From positions 3,647,501 to 3,711,500 of the forward strand of contig NZ_CP119127.1 of assembly GCF_030128825.1 (NCBI RefSeq): a stretch of 64,000 nucleotides of DNA, in the 5' to 3' direction. Under the pieces are notes generated by a model that saw nothing but the letters and a program-made list of their open reading frames with translations, searched no databases and was not told the DNA's origin. The stretch comes from Sphingobium sp. WTD-1. Its GTDB lineage: Bacteria > Pseudomonadota > Alphaproteobacteria > Sphingomonadales > Sphingomonadaceae. A program made the translations under genes and the position numbers. This document shows, in pieces, positions 26,682 through 35,837 of the stretch. Positions within the stretch are counted from its first letter, which is position 1, and every line of letters begins with the position of its first letter.

Positions 26682-28925
26682 TTAGAGGCTCCAGTCGGCG
26701 CGCAGGCCGATGGTGCGCGGCCGGATGATCGAGCCCTGCGGCGTCGCCGCATCGTTCGCGAACGGCGCGTTCAGCACGCCATATTTGTCGAACAGATTGT
26801 TGGCGAAGGCCATCAGCCGGACCTTCTCGCCCAGGCTGACCGAGGCGCGCAGGTCGAACACGTTGAAGTCGCCACGGCGCGAGACATCGTCGAAGCTGGT
26901 CGGCGCCGACGAGAGGTAGCGATGGGCGATGTCGAAGCTGGGCGCGCCTGCCACATCGGCGAAGCTGAGCGTCAGATTATTGGCGATCGACCATTTGGAC
27001 GAACCCGGCAGAGTCGTGCCCTTGGCATAACCGCCCAGCCCCGCAACGTCGAACGGATAGGGGAGGAATTCGGTCAGCTCCGCATCCTGCCAGGTGACGT
27101 TGGTGGTGAAGTGGACGATCTTGTTGACATTCACCGTGCCGGAAAATTCCACGCCGTTGACGCGCGCGCCGCCGGCATTGACGACATAGGAATAATAGGA
27201 CGGCGCCGGACCGAACAGGCGCGCCTGGATATTGTTCCAGTCGAGGTGGAAGCCGGTCAGGTCGATGGCGAAGCGGCCATCGGGCGTCTGCGCCTTCACG
27301 CCGATTTCGTAATTCTTGACCTTGTCGCTCTCATAGGCTTCCGGAATGCTGGCCAGCAGGCCGGCATTGGGGTTGATGCCGCCGACGCGATAGCCCTGCG
27401 AATAGGTGGCATAGACCATGACATCCTTCGACGGGCGCCAGGCGATCGTCGCCTTGGGCAGGAAGCCGTCTTCCTTCTGGTTGACGCTGCCGCTGCTGTC
27501 GGTCGGCGTGTAGCCGCCTTCATAGCCGCCCAGCGCGCCGGCCTGGTTCAGCACGTCGGCCTTGGCGGTGGTGTCATAATAGCGACCGCCCAGCGTGATC
27601 TCGATCTGCTCCACCGGCTTGTAGGACAGTTCGCCGAACACGCCGAAATCCTCGTTCGTGCTCTTGGTGAAATAGCCATAGAGGCGGTCGCCCGGCGTCA
27701 GCTGCGCACCGGAATAGCCGCCGAACAGGTCGGGATTGGCGTCGATATAGCCGGCAGCACCGGCCTGGAAGATCTGGTCATAGCTGTTCTTCTTGGCCTG
27801 CAGATAGCTCACGCCGACCAGCCATTTGAACGGACCGTCGCCGGCCGAGGCGAGACGCGCTTCCACCGTCTTGATGAGCGCATCGGCCTCGCCCAGCGAA
27901 TAGGCGGCGCCGTCGCCGGTGGTGACACCGGTCACATAGGCATAGGGGTAGGAGAAGATGGTGGTGTTGGTCTTCTTGGTGATCGACCCCAGCACCGTCA
28001 GATTGGCGATGTCGCTGACTTCCTGGTCCAGCCGCAGGCTGTTCATCCAGAATTTCGTCTTCTGGGTTTCGGCGCGCGGCAGGTCGCGGACATAGGGGTT
28101 GCCCAGGTCGAGATAGGTCTGGTCGTCCAGCTTGCTGTCCTGCCAGCTCGACAGATAGGTGACCTTGGTGCTCTCGCCCAGATTGGCGACGATCGATCCG
28201 CGCAGGCCGCGAGTGCGATAATCGTTGGAGCCGTTCACGCCGATGCCGGGATTGTCGAGATAGCCCGCGTCCGACCGCTGCAGCGCGACCAGGCGCAGCG
28301 CCAGCTGATCGGCGACCAGCGGGATGTTGATCATTGCCTTGGCGGCATAGTTGAGTTCGCCCGAGGCATTCTTGGTGGTGCCGACCAGGCCCGATGCGGC
28401 GGCGTCGACCTTGGACGGATCGGCGACATTGGCAACATAGTTGACGAGGCCGCCCAGGGTCGACGAACCGAACAGCGTGCCCTGCGGCCCGCGCAGCACT
28501 TCGACGCGCTGCAGGTCGAACGTGTCGACGTCGGGGATGCCGATCGGGAAGCCCGGCTCCACCACCGGCACTTCGTTGAGATAATAGCCGACCGTGGTCT
28601 GGCCCTGCTCATGATAGGTGGTGGCGGCGACGCCGCGGATCACGACCTCGGAAATGCCGGGCTGATAATCGTTGAACACGACGCCGGGCAGGCGGACGAT
28701 ATAGTCCGACAGGCTGTTGGCGTTCATCTTCTTGAGCTGCTCGCCGGTGACGGCGCTGATCGGCAGCGCGACCTGGCGGATATCCTCGTCGCGCTTGCCG
28801 GCGGTGACGATGATCGTCTCGCTGTCGCTGGCGGCCGGGGCCTGGGCAAGGGCGGTGCCGGACAAGATGGTCGCGGCCGCGATGGCGGTGAAACTCACAG
28901 TCTTGAGATGCGTCAGTCTGTTCAT
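26682..28925 (-). CDS. TonB-dependent receptor (747 residues)
   Basis: Start ATG 28925 has AAGGGGA 6 bases ahead and gives a signal peptide ending near TALAQ; the open frame extends upstream into non-conserved sequence. The TonB box/plug is clear: ETIIVTAGKRDEDIRQVALPISAV-type start, GVVIRG-like ISEVVIRGVAATT, then FDLQRVEVLRGPQGTLFGSSTLGGLVN. The barrel ends with IIRPRTIGLRADWSL. This subfamily (FecA/FhuE-unlike, 'RGPQGTLFG' type) is the expanded sphingomonad group for diverse organic substrates. It lies directly after a Tat-exported amidohydrolase and before a propeller-amidohydrolase, which suggests uptake of an amide-type compound. Confidence 0.93.
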   Translation of the reverse strand: MNRLTHLKTVSFTAIAAATILSGTALAQAPAASDSETIIVTAGKRDEDIRQVALPISAVTGEQLKKMNANSLSDYIVRLPGVVFNDYQPGISEVVIRGVAATTYHEQGQTTVGYYLNEVPVVEPGFPIGIPDVDTFDLQRVEVLRGPQGTLFGSSTLGGLVNYVANVADPSKVDAAASGLVGTTKNASGELNYAAKAMINIPLVADQLALRLVALQRSDAGYLDNPGIGVNGSNDYRTRGLRGSIVANLGESTKVTYLSSWQDSKLDDQTYLDLGNPYVRDLPRAETQKTKFWMNSLRLDQEVSDIANLTVLGSITKKTNTTIFSYPYAYVTGVTTGDGAAYSLGEADALIKTVEARLASAGDGPFKWLVGVSYLQAKKNSYDQIFQAGAAGYIDANPDLFGGYSGAQLTPGDRLYGYFTKSTNEDFGVFGELSYKPVEQIEITLGGRYYDTTAKADVLNQAGALGGYEGGYTPTDSSGSVNQKEDGFLPKATIAWRPSKDVMVYATYSQGYRVGGINPNAGLLASIPEAYESDKVKNYEIGVKAQTPDGRFAIDLTGFHLDWNNIQARLFGPAPSYYSYVVNAGGARVNGVEFSGTVNVNKIVHFTTNVTWQDAELTEFLPYPFDVAGLGGYAKGTTLPGSSKWSIANNLTLSFADVAGAPSFDIAHRYLSSAPTSFDDVSRRGDFNVFDLRASVSLGEKVRLMAFANNLFDKYGVLNAPFANDAATPQGSIIRPRTIGLRADWSL

Positions 28926-28950
28926 TGTCATTCCCCTTATGATGTGAGAA

Positions 28951-28969
28951 CCGGCCTTGTTCCGGCCGG
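28951..28969 (-). other. Short hairpin between amidohydrolase and TBDR
   Basis: CCGGCC / GGCCGG with a 7-base spacer in the 64-base gap ahead of the TBDR ribosome site. No T tract on the minus strand; it may modulate processing or translation, or be chance in GC-rich DNA. Confidence 0.25.
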
Positions 28970-28989
28970 CTTTCTCCCTTGCTCGGTTG

Positions 28990-30675
28990 TTAGATGTCGC
29001 TCCCTTCGCCAAAGCGCTGGCGACCGCCGACGATCGTGCGCAGCACCTTGGTCGCGCCGATCCTAGCCGGATCAATCGCGAACAGATCGGCGTCCAGCAC
29101 CGCGAAATCGGCCAGCATGCCGGGCTTCAGCAGGCCCATCCTGTCGTCGCTGAAACCGGCAAAGGCGTTGGTCGCGGTGTAGGCATGCAGCGCCTGGAGC
29201 AGGCTGATCTTCTGCTGCGGCAGCCAGCCGCCGGGGTTGGCGCCGTCGATCGTCTGGCGCAGCACGGCGGCGGCGACCCCGGTCAGCGGATCGAGCGGCG
29301 CCACCGGCCAGTCCGATCCGAAGGCGACCTTCGCCCCGGCGTCGAGCAGCGACTTGAACGCATAGGTGCCCTTCAGCCGCTCGGCGCCGACGCGCTGGAT
29401 CGCCCAGCGTCCGTCGTCGATCGCATGATAGGGCTGGACCGATGCGATGACCTGCTGCCGGGCGAAGCGCGGGATCGCGGCCTGGGTCAGATGCTGGGCA
29501 TGTTCGATGCGGAAGCGGCGATCGCGCTTGCCATTCTTCGCGGCAGCGGCGGCGAAGATGTCCAGCGCCTCGTCATTCGCCTTGTCGCCAATGCCGTGGA
29601 TGGTGATCTGCAGGCCCGCCGCGTCGGCATCATTGGTCCATTGCTGGACATCGGCGCGCTTGTGGATCGGGAAGCCTACATTGTCGGGCGCGTCGTCATA
29701 GGGGCGATAGAACATCGCCGTGCGCGACCCCAGCGACCCGTCATATTGCAGCTTGAGCCCACCCCAGCGCACCCAGTCGTCGCCGCGTCCCTCGGCCTCG
29801 ATCAGCGCCTTGAGCCTTGCCCAGTCCTGCAACGGCACGAAGGAATAGAAGCGCATGTCGGTCTCGCCCTTGGCACGCAGGCGGCGCAGCGTGTCATGGG
29901 TGATCCAGTCCAGTTCGGTGGTGTGGACCTGGACCACGCCCTTGGACAGGCCATGGGCGATGCCCTGGCGCGCGGCATCCTCCTTGTCGGCGTCAGTCGG
30001 CGCGGGGATGGCGCGCTTGACCAGGTCCATCGCCGCATCCTTCAGGATGCCGGTCGGGTTGCCATCCTTGTCGCGCACGATCATGCCGCCGGGCACGTCG
30101 GGGGTGTTGCGGTCGATCCCGGCGAGCTTCAGCGCCAGCGAATTGAGCGCCAGCATGTGCAGGTCAAGCCGCTGCACCGCGACCGGGGTATTGGGCGTCA
30201 CCGGGTCCATCCAGCTGCGGTCGGGCAGTTCGCCGCCCCATAGTTCGGCGTCCCAGCTGCCGCCCTGCAGCCATTGGCCGGGCTTCAGGCTCTTGGCCGC
30301 CTCGCCGACGATGCGGGCAAATTCCTGCGGGCTCTTCGCCTCGCGCAGATTGGGCTGGCTCAGCAGATAGGAGCCGGTGAGGAAATGGGTGTGCGCGTCG
30401 GTGAAGCCGGGCATGACGAAGGCGCCGCCCAGATCGATGACCCGCGTGCTCTTGCCCGACTGCGCCTTGACCGCCGCCGCGCCGATCGCAGCGATGCGTC
30501 CGCTGGCGATGCCGATCGCCGATCGCGCCGCCGGCATGCCCTCGCCGGTCCAGACCGTCGCATTGACATAGGCGGTGTCCAGCACCTGTCCCTTCGCCCA
30601 CAGGCTGCTGCTCAATGCCAGTCCGGCCAGGCCGGTCGCACCCCCGGCCAGCATTTCGCGTCGGCTGAACATCAT
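28990..30675 (-). CDS. Tat-exported amidohydrolase, YtcJ-like
   Basis: 561 residues. The N-terminus carries a twin-arginine motif (SRREML) before a hydrophobic stretch, pointing to folded export. The amidohydrolase-3 metal motif is DAHTHF with His95 and His97; the end of the family (GSDWPVAPLDPL, GMLADFAVLDADLF) is complete. YtcJ-like enzymes hydrolyse N-substituted formamides and related amides. The start codon overlaps the stop of the PaiB-like gene by 4 bases (ATGA), so the two are translationally coupled. The TBDR follows 64 bases downstream. Confidence 0.9.
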   Translation of the reverse strand: MMFSRREMLAGGATGLAGLALSSSLWAKGQVLDTAYVNATVWTGEGMPAARSAIGIASGRIAAIGAAAVKAQSGKSTRVIDLGGAFVMPGFTDAHTHFLTGSYLLSQPNLREAKSPQEFARIVGEAAKSLKPGQWLQGGSWDAELWGGELPDRSWMDPVTPNTPVAVQRLDLHMLALNSLALKLAGIDRNTPDVPGGMIVRDKDGNPTGILKDAAMDLVKRAIPAPTDADKEDAARQGIAHGLSKGVVQVHTTELDWITHDTLRRLRAKGETDMRFYSFVPLQDWARLKALIEAEGRGDDWVRWGGLKLQYDGSLGSRTAMFYRPYDDAPDNVGFPIHKRADVQQWTNDADAAGLQITIHGIGDKANDEALDIFAAAAAKNGKRDRRFRIEHAQHLTQAAIPRFARQQVIASVQPYHAIDDGRWAIQRVGAERLKGTYAFKSLLDAGAKVAFGSDWPVAPLDPLTGVAAAVLRQTIDGANPGGWLPQQKISLLQALHAYTATNAFAGFSDDRMGLLKPGMLADFAVLDADLFAIDPARIGATKVLRTIVGGRQRFGEGSDI

Positions 30676-31304
30676 TGCTCTGCTCCCTTGTGGCTGGTTT
30701 CGTCCAGCCGGTCCTCATTGTAGATCTGCATCCAGTCGCGCAGCCCGCCGGGGGCCAGGCTGCCGACAATCTCGTTGATGCCCTGGCGGCTTTCGTCGCG
30801 ACCCAGCTTGAATCGGCCGTCGATCGCGCGGACATGGGCGCGAAAGCCGATGATATGCTTCATCATCGGTTCCAGCCGCGCACCGGCATCGTCGATATGC
30901 CAGGGGGGCACGCGGCCCGCTTCCATCCGGTCGGTCAGCGTCTCGATCGACTCGCGCGTCGCCTCCGGCAGAAGCTCGACATCGACGGTCAGCACCGCCA
31001 TCGCATAGTTCCAGGTCGGCACCCAGGTCGGGTTCGACTGCATCTCGGGCGAGATATAACCTTGCGGCCCGTTCACCAGCACGGTGGCGCGGGGGACCGT
31101 GCGCAGTTGCGCGACCTGGGGGTTGGACAGGGCGAAATGGCCCAGCAGTGACACCAGCGCACCGTCCGCGTCGCATTCGGCCAGCAGCGGCAGCGGCGTC
31201 GCGCCGAAGCCGGCCTCGCTATGGGAGACGATCCAGCAGAGCGGATGGTCGCCGATCAGGGTGACGATGTCGTCCGGGGAGCGGGGCGCATATTTCATAT
31301 GCAT
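30672..31304 (-). CDS. PaiB-like FMN-binding negative transcriptional regulator
   Basis: 210 residues, cytoplasmic. Pfam-type PaiB/FMN-binding-2 features: MKYAPRSPDDIVTLI start, HPLCWIVSHSEAGFGATPLPLL, GHFALSNPQV, VLVNGPQGYISPEM, and the C-terminal IIGFRAHV / DGRFKLGRDE block, a near-standard length for the family. In Bacillus the homologue represses protease and sporulation genes; most members bind flavin. It overlaps the following amidohydrolase by 4 bases and is preceded by a MocR-type regulator, so it probably responds to or acts in the same catabolic pathway. Confidence 0.9.
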   Translation of the reverse strand: MHMKYAPRSPDDIVTLIGDHPLCWIVSHSEAGFGATPLPLLAECDADGALVSLLGHFALSNPQVAQLRTVPRATVLVNGPQGYISPEMQSNPTWVPTWNYAMAVLTVDVELLPEATRESIETLTDRMEAGRVPPWHIDDAGARLEPMMKHIIGFRAHVRAIDGRFKLGRDESRQGINEIVGSLAPGGLRDWMQIYNEDRLDETSHKGAEQ

Positions 31305-31372
31305 GACACTGCGCCGGCATTGGACCCGTCCGAAACATCCAATTCAGGAAAGTGAAGGGGTCCAAGTAAGGA

Positions 31373-32848
31373 TCAGGGTTCGGCGCAGCGGCGCAGCGCC
31401 TGCAACACTTCTTTCGCCTCCTCCTCGGTCAGGCTGGCAAAGCCGATGCGCAGCCCCCGTTCGGTCCCTTCCTCGGCCGCATAGCTCTGCGAGGAGGCAA
31501 AGCTGAGGCCGATCTCGGGTGCTCGCTGCTCCAGCCGGTCGAGCGCCGCCATGTCCTTGAACTGCAACCAGAAGGCGAGGCCGCCATCGGGCAGGCGATA
31601 GTCGATCAACCTGTGCATTTCGCTGTCAAGATTGCGCGCGAAGGCATCGCGCCGCCGGGCATAGATCTGCGCGGTCTTGCGCACATGGCGGCGCACCTCG
31701 CCGCTCTCCAGCAGCTCGGCGGCGGCCTCCTCCGTCACGGTATTGCCCATGCCGTCGATCAACGAGATCTGATAGGCCAGCGCGTCGACGACCTTGGGCG
31801 CGGCAGCGATATAGCCGATGCGCAGTGCCGGCACGAGCAGCTTGGACATCGACCCGGCATAGATCACCCGCGCCGGGGCGTAGCTCGCCATCGGCAGCAG
31901 CGGCTGCGCGCCGAAGTGGAACTCATGGTCATAATCATCCTCGATGATCGCGAAGGCGAATTGCCGCGCCAGTTCCAGCAGGCGCAGCCGCCGCTCGGGC
32001 CGCATCGACACGGTGGTCGGGAACTGGTGGTGCGGCGTCACGAAGATGGCGCGGACGCGATGCTTGCGGCAGGCGCGCTCGACATCGGCGACATCGACCC
32101 CGTCCTCGTCCAGCCCGACCGTGACGATCTTGGCGCCGCAGGCGCGGAAGGCGGCGACCGCCGGCTCATAGGTCAGCCGTTCGACCAGCACCGCGTCGCC
32201 CGGCCGGATCAGGATGCGCGCGGTCAGGAACACGCCCATCTGGCTGCCACGGGTGATGCATATATTTTCCGCGCCAACCATCAGCCCGCGCTGGCGCCGC
32301 AACATGCTGGCGATCTCCTGCCGCAGCCGTGGCGACCCGCGCGGATCGCGATAATGGAGCGCATTGGCGCGCGACGCCCCCTCCGCCGCCTTGCGATAGG
32401 CGCGGGCGAGGAGGTCGGCGGGGAACAGGCGCCCGTCGGCGACGCCCTCGTCCAGCTTGCGCCATTTGCCCGCCGGGATGGCGAGCAACCGATCGGGCGC
32501 TGGCAAAAACGGATATTCGGTTTCGGCGGACACGCCGGTTGACTTTGCCGACAGGTGGGGGGCGTTCGTCGCGTCCCCCTCGGGCAAGGAGGTGGAAACG
32601 CGCGTTCCCCGCGTGCCGACGCTGGCCAGCCAGCCCTGGGCAATCAGTTCCTCATAGGCGGTGACGATCGTCTTGCGATTGACCTTCAGGGTCTCGGCCA
32701 GATCGCGGCTGCTCGGAAGATATTCCCCCGGCAACAAACGACCACGTTCAATCTCATGAATAAGACCATGAGCGATCTGGAGATAGCGCGGACCGTCAAG
32801 GTCTATGTTCACGCGTTTTTTGAGCAGCAGGTTCCAGGGACGAAGCAT
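31373..32848 (-). CDS. MocR-type GntR-family regulator with PLP aminotransferase domain
   Basis: 491 residues. N-terminal winged helix (RYLQIAHGLIHEIERG, YLPSSRDLAETLKVNRKTIVTAYEELIAQGWL) is joined to an aminotransferase-I fold; the PLP lysine is Lys336 in YAGSMSKLLVPALRIGY, with other landmarks GSQMGVFLTARIL and VTPHHQFPTT. MocR proteins sense PLP or amino-type ligands and usually control nearby genes. It stands 69 bases upstream of the PaiB-like gene on the same strand and is the natural candidate regulator of the amidohydrolase/TBDR group. Confidence 0.93.
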   Translation of the reverse strand: MLRPWNLLLKKRVNIDLDGPRYLQIAHGLIHEIERGRLLPGEYLPSSRDLAETLKVNRKTIVTAYEELIAQGWLASVGTRGTRVSTSLPEGDATNAPHLSAKSTGVSAETEYPFLPAPDRLLAIPAGKWRKLDEGVADGRLFPADLLARAYRKAAEGASRANALHYRDPRGSPRLRQEIASMLRRQRGLMVGAENICITRGSQMGVFLTARILIRPGDAVLVERLTYEPAVAAFRACGAKIVTVGLDEDGVDVADVERACRKHRVRAIFVTPHHQFPTTVSMRPERRLRLLELARQFAFAIIEDDYDHEFHFGAQPLLPMASYAPARVIYAGSMSKLLVPALRIGYIAAAPKVVDALAYQISLIDGMGNTVTEEAAAELLESGEVRRHVRKTAQIYARRRDAFARNLDSEMHRLIDYRLPDGGLAFWLQFKDMAALDRLEQRAPEIGLSFASSQSYAAEEGTERGLRIGFASLTEEEAKEVLQALRRCAEP

Positions 32849-32919
32849 CCGTCCAACATGACGATCGACATCGATGAAATCCAGCGCGGCTTCTGCAATG
32901 CGCTATTGGCGCCGACAGG

Positions 32920-34302
32920 CTACGCACCCGCGATCGGCAGGTGGACAAGCATGACCATACCACGCGCTGACGGCATTGCCCTTATCCGCCCATGATGGGC
33001 ACGGACGATGGCTCGAACCATGCTGAGGCCAAGACCATGACCGCCTTTGGAGCGGCTGGGGTCAAGCCGGACCAGCCGTTCGAATATCTTCTCCAGATCC
33101 TTGGCCGGTACGCCGGGACCAGTATCGGCCAGAATGAGAACCGCCTGCCCATCCTCCTGTCGCAGCGACAATGCCGCACTTGCCCCTTCGCCGGCATGGG
33201 CCAGGATGTTTTCGAGCAGATTGGCAACTGCGCGCTTGAGCAATTGGGCTTCGCCCCGAACCGTCAACGGTTGCAACTCGGCGGTCAAACTACGACCATC
33301 ATCATCAAAAGCGGGCCGGTAGGCGTCCACGACGTCGGCGACCACATCGGCCAGCTGCAATCGGACGAAGCGCTTGCGAGCGGCAAAGCCACGCACCTCG
33401 GAAACCCCCAACAGGCCGGCAAACAGATCGAGCAGCGCGTCGATATCGGCGATCGCCTGTTCCGCAGATCGGCCAGCTGCCGGATCACTCGTGTCCTGTA
33501 TCAGCCGCTCCATATCCTGGCGGATGCGGCCGAGCGGCGTGCGCATGTCGTGCGCCAGATCGCTCGACACCTGCCGCAGCGAGCCCATCAGTTCCTCGAT
33601 CCGGCCGAGCATCTGGTTGAGGATGGTCGATATCCGGTCGAACTCGCTGCCCGATCCATCGACCGGCACCCGGCGAGCATAGTCGCCTTCGATGATACCC
33701 TGCGCCGTGCCGCTGATCAGCACCAGCCGACGGCGGACCAGCCGGCCAAAGGCGATGGTGCTGATGGTCCCGGTCAGCAGGATCACGCCTAGGCCGATCA
33801 TCACCACGAACAGGATGCGATCATCGGACCGGTGCAGCGCCGAGCGATCGGCCGCGATGACGAGTTGGCCGCCATCGGGCAGACGCCGGCTGAGCGCCTG
33901 CGCCTCTCCGGTCGAACCATCGGGATGGCGGATGGGCAGGAACTCGCTCCAGCCATCGGCCGGCATTTTGGGGATCAGATGGCCGGCGATCCGGCGTCCT
34001 TCGGCATCGGCCAGCGCATAGAGCATCATCCGTCCATCGCTGTCGGCTTCGGCAAGATAGCCGGTGCCGGCCGTTGTTGCGCCATCGCGAGCGCGCACCA
34101 CCTGCGCAAGCTGCGCCGCGCCGTTCGACGCATGGAAATCCAGCAGGGCATCCATTTCCCGCTCGATCCGATGGTCCATCTGCGCCTCAATCTCATGGTG
34201 CGAGATCAGGATGGCGGCAGCGCCCTGGATCAGGATGACCAGGCCCGATACCGTCGCCGACAGGATCGACAGCCCCCTTATCGTACGCGGGAGAAGGGTC
34301 AT
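32920..34302 (-). CDS. Membrane sensor histidine kinase (EnvZ/BaeS type)
   Basis: 460 residues. An N-terminal membrane helix (ILSATVSGLVILIQGAAAIL), a periplasmic sensor of about 125 residues, a second helix (ILFVVMIGLGVILLTGTIST), HAMP, HisKA with DLAHDMRTPLGRIR and a HATPase domain with LADTGPGVPAKDL and GGHGLGLSMVRAI. The start overlaps the stop of the response regulator by 4 bases (ATGA), so the pair is co-translated. The signal is unknown; the sensor has no recognised domain by eye. Confidence 0.93.
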   Translation of the reverse strand: MTLLPRTIRGLSILSATVSGLVILIQGAAAILISHHEIEAQMDHRIEREMDALLDFHASNGAAQLAQVVRARDGATTAGTGYLAEADSDGRMMLYALADAEGRRIAGHLIPKMPADGWSEFLPIRHPDGSTGEAQALSRRLPDGGQLVIAADRSALHRSDDRILFVVMIGLGVILLTGTISTIAFGRLVRRRLVLISGTAQGIIEGDYARRVPVDGSGSEFDRISTILNQMLGRIEELMGSLRQVSSDLAHDMRTPLGRIRQDMERLIQDTSDPAAGRSAEQAIADIDALLDLFAGLLGVSEVRGFAARKRFVRLQLADVVADVVDAYRPAFDDDGRSLTAELQPLTVRGEAQLLKRAVANLLENILAHAGEGASAALSLRQEDGQAVLILADTGPGVPAKDLEKIFERLVRLDPSRSKGGHGLGLSMVRAIVRAHHGRIRAMPSARGMVMLVHLPIAGA

Positions 34303-34997
34303 TGGGCGCTGCTAAGCACCATATAGCCCGCCCCCCGGACCGTGCGGATCGCATCCTCGCGCGCCCCCTCGTTCAGCTTGGCGCGCAACCGGCTCATATG
34401 GGTCTCGACGATATTGGTCTTGGGATCGAAGCCGAAATTCCACACCCGGTCGAGCAACATGGTCCGCGTCACTGGCCGGTCCGGATTGCGCAGCAGGAAT
34501 TCGAGCAGGCTGAATTCGCGCGGTTGCAGGTCGATCGGACGGTCGCCGCGCCGCACCGTGCGCTTGAGCAGGTCCATCTCGATGTCGGCGACGCACAGAA
34601 GCGCCTGGAAATCACCCCGATCCCCCGGCGGTGGACGGCGCGCCAGTGCACCCAGCCGGGCGGTAAGTTCGGCAAAGGCAAAAGGCTTGATCAGATAATC
34701 GTCCGCCCCCCCTTCCAATCCGGCCACCCGGTCCTCGATCCCGGCCATGGCCGACAGGATGATCGCCGGCGCCTGGCACCCCGCTTCCCGCGCCAGCCGC
34801 AACATGGTGAGGCCATCAAGCCCCGGCACCATGCGATCGAGGATCAGGATGTCAAAGGCTTCACCCAGGGTTCGCGCCAAGGCGGCCTTGCCATCGCTTT
34901 CCGCGACAACGCGATGCCCCAGTTCCTTCAGCCCCCGGCCCAGATAGTCCCGTGTGTCCCGATCATCTTCCAGCAGCAATATTCGCATCGCGTCCAA
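34299..34997 (-). CDS. OmpR-family response regulator
   Basis: 232 residues. Receiver with LLEDDRDTRDYL, phosphoacceptor Asp54 (DILILDRMVPGLDG) and LIKPF; C-terminal winged helix ending TNIVETHMSRLRAKL and GAGYMVL. TTG at 34997 is preferred because GGAGGGAGGG lies about 9 bases ahead; the in-frame ATG at 34988 is possible but too far from that site. It precedes and overlaps the sensor kinase gene. A palindrome at 35042-35070 upstream could be its own binding site. Confidence 0.93.
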   Translation of the reverse strand: MDAMRILLLEDDRDTRDYLGRGLKELGHRVVAESDGKAALARTLGEAFDILILDRMVPGLDGLTMLRLAREAGCQAPAIILSAMAGIEDRVAGLEGGADDYLIKPFAFAELTARLGALARRPPPGDRGDFQALLCVADIEMDLLKRTVRRGDRPIDLQPREFSLLEFLLRNPDRPVTRTMLLDRVWNFGFDPKTNIVETHMSRLRAKLNEGAREDAIRTVRGAGYMVLSSAQ

Positions 34998-35041
34998 CTA
35001 GTCTTGCCCTCCCTCCATGGCGCACCGCTCCCCCGGATGAT

Positions 35042-35070
35042 CATTGGGGTTTCTATACCATTCCCCAATG
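35042..35070. promoter_or_regulatory. Inverted repeat upstream of response regulator
   Basis: Perfect 8-bp arms CATTGGGG / CCCCAATG separated by 13 bases, in the divergent region between the response regulator (minus) and a small gene at 35197 (plus). Could be an operator for autoregulation or a hairpin in the leader. No experimental analogue is recognised. Confidence 0.35.
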
Positions 35071-35120
35071 TTGCCCGATTTGATGGACCTGCGAACGCCT
35101 ATCAGTAAACAGGCCTCGTC

Positions 35121-35147
35121 TGCGAGTCATTATTATTAGCGCTCGCA
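35121..35147. promoter_or_regulatory. Candidate iron-responsive operator
   Basis: TGCGAG / CTCGCA arms flank an AT-rich core TCATTATTATTAG, resembling Fur-type sites. It lies 50 bases upstream of the small gene that precedes a Fiu-like receptor. Assignment to Fur is inference from context. Confidence 0.3.
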
Positions 35148-35196
35148 TTAGCTCATCATGAAGGACGGATGCCATGAAGTGCAGGAGGCAAGGGTC

Positions 35197-35781
35197 ATGA
35201 AATTCACGCGCTTGCTGGCGCGTCGCACGGCGCCGGAACGGCAGGTCATCGCCGCGCTGCGCGGCCGATTGCCGGCCCGGCTCTTGGCCCTGCCGGATGC
35301 AGCTTCGGATTTCATCGCCCTGGTTGACGTCGCTGCCCGACAGGGGCTGCACTGTTTCGCCCTGCAATCGCCGTTCATCAGCGATGGTGAGATCGAATTG
35401 CTCGCTTTGTTGGGCAGTGCGCAACGCCGCGCGCTTGTCGGCATGAGGGATGACAGAAAGGACGCGCCGGAGCGGCTGCTCCGCTGCGCCCTGCTGCTCC
35501 GCGATGCCGGGATATGGCTGCCCGTGGTGCAAGCCGGCACCGACAAGGCATCGTCCGCCCTCTCCATGCCGCGCCCAGAACAGCCCGGGCTGGCGCGCGC
35601 CCGAGCGCTGTCCCTTGCCCGCTCACGGCAGGTGGCCAGCACCGGCGACTTCATCGGCATCGGCATCTCGCGCCAATATGTCAGCCGTCTCTGCAAGGAA
35701 GGGCATCTCCAGCGCGTCCGCCACGGCTGGTATCGGGCGGCGCCCATCGCCGCCGAAGCGCGCATCCATCACCATTCCTGA
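35197..35781 (+). CDS. Unknown protein with AbiEi-like winged-helix end
   Basis: 194 residues from ATG 35197, which has AGGAGG 8 bases ahead; an ATG at 35158 lacks one. I do not recognise the first ~150 residues (ALRGRLPARLLALPDAASDF, LLGSAQRRALVGM); they are helical and lack a signal peptide. The last ~40 residues, ISRQYVSRLCKEGHLQRVRHGWY, strongly resemble the winged-helix start of AbiEi-type antitoxin/regulator proteins ('G.l.rv.rGvY'). Position 56 bases ahead of a siderophore receptor on the same strand suggests it is a regulator or co-transcribed partner. No AbiEii toxin is nearby, so a toxin-antitoxin role is not supported. Opposite-strand frames here have unnatural composition. Confidence 0.65.
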   Translation: MKFTRLLARRTAPERQVIAALRGRLPARLLALPDAASDFIALVDVAARQGLHCFALQSPFISDGEIELLALLGSAQRRALVGMRDDRKDAPERLLRCALLLRDAGIWLPVVQAGTDKASSALSMPRPEQPGLARARALSLARSRQVASTGDFIGIGISRQYVSRLCKEGHLQRVRHGWYRAAPIAAEARIHHHS

Positions 35782-35837
35782 CCCATGGGACCGGCACGAG
35801 CCGGCCCGTTCACAACAGCAGAAAAAGGGGATTATTC

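Noticed and set aside
1..32848. Lasso-peptide biosynthesis locus, suggested by TBDRs, FecI/FecR, GntR-type regulator and peptidases
   Set aside because: No precursor peptide, no transglutaminase-like B protein, no asparagine-synthetase-like C protein and no lasso isopeptidase are present.
35053..35765. Minus-strand frames overlapping the small gene at 35197-35781
   Set aside because: Composition is Arg/Ser-rich and they lack ribosome sites, while the plus-strand product has natural composition and AGGAGG before its start.
35197..35781. AbiE-type toxin-antitoxin system
   Set aside because: Only an AbiEi-like winged-helix end is seen and no AbiEii nucleotidyltransferase gene is adjacent.
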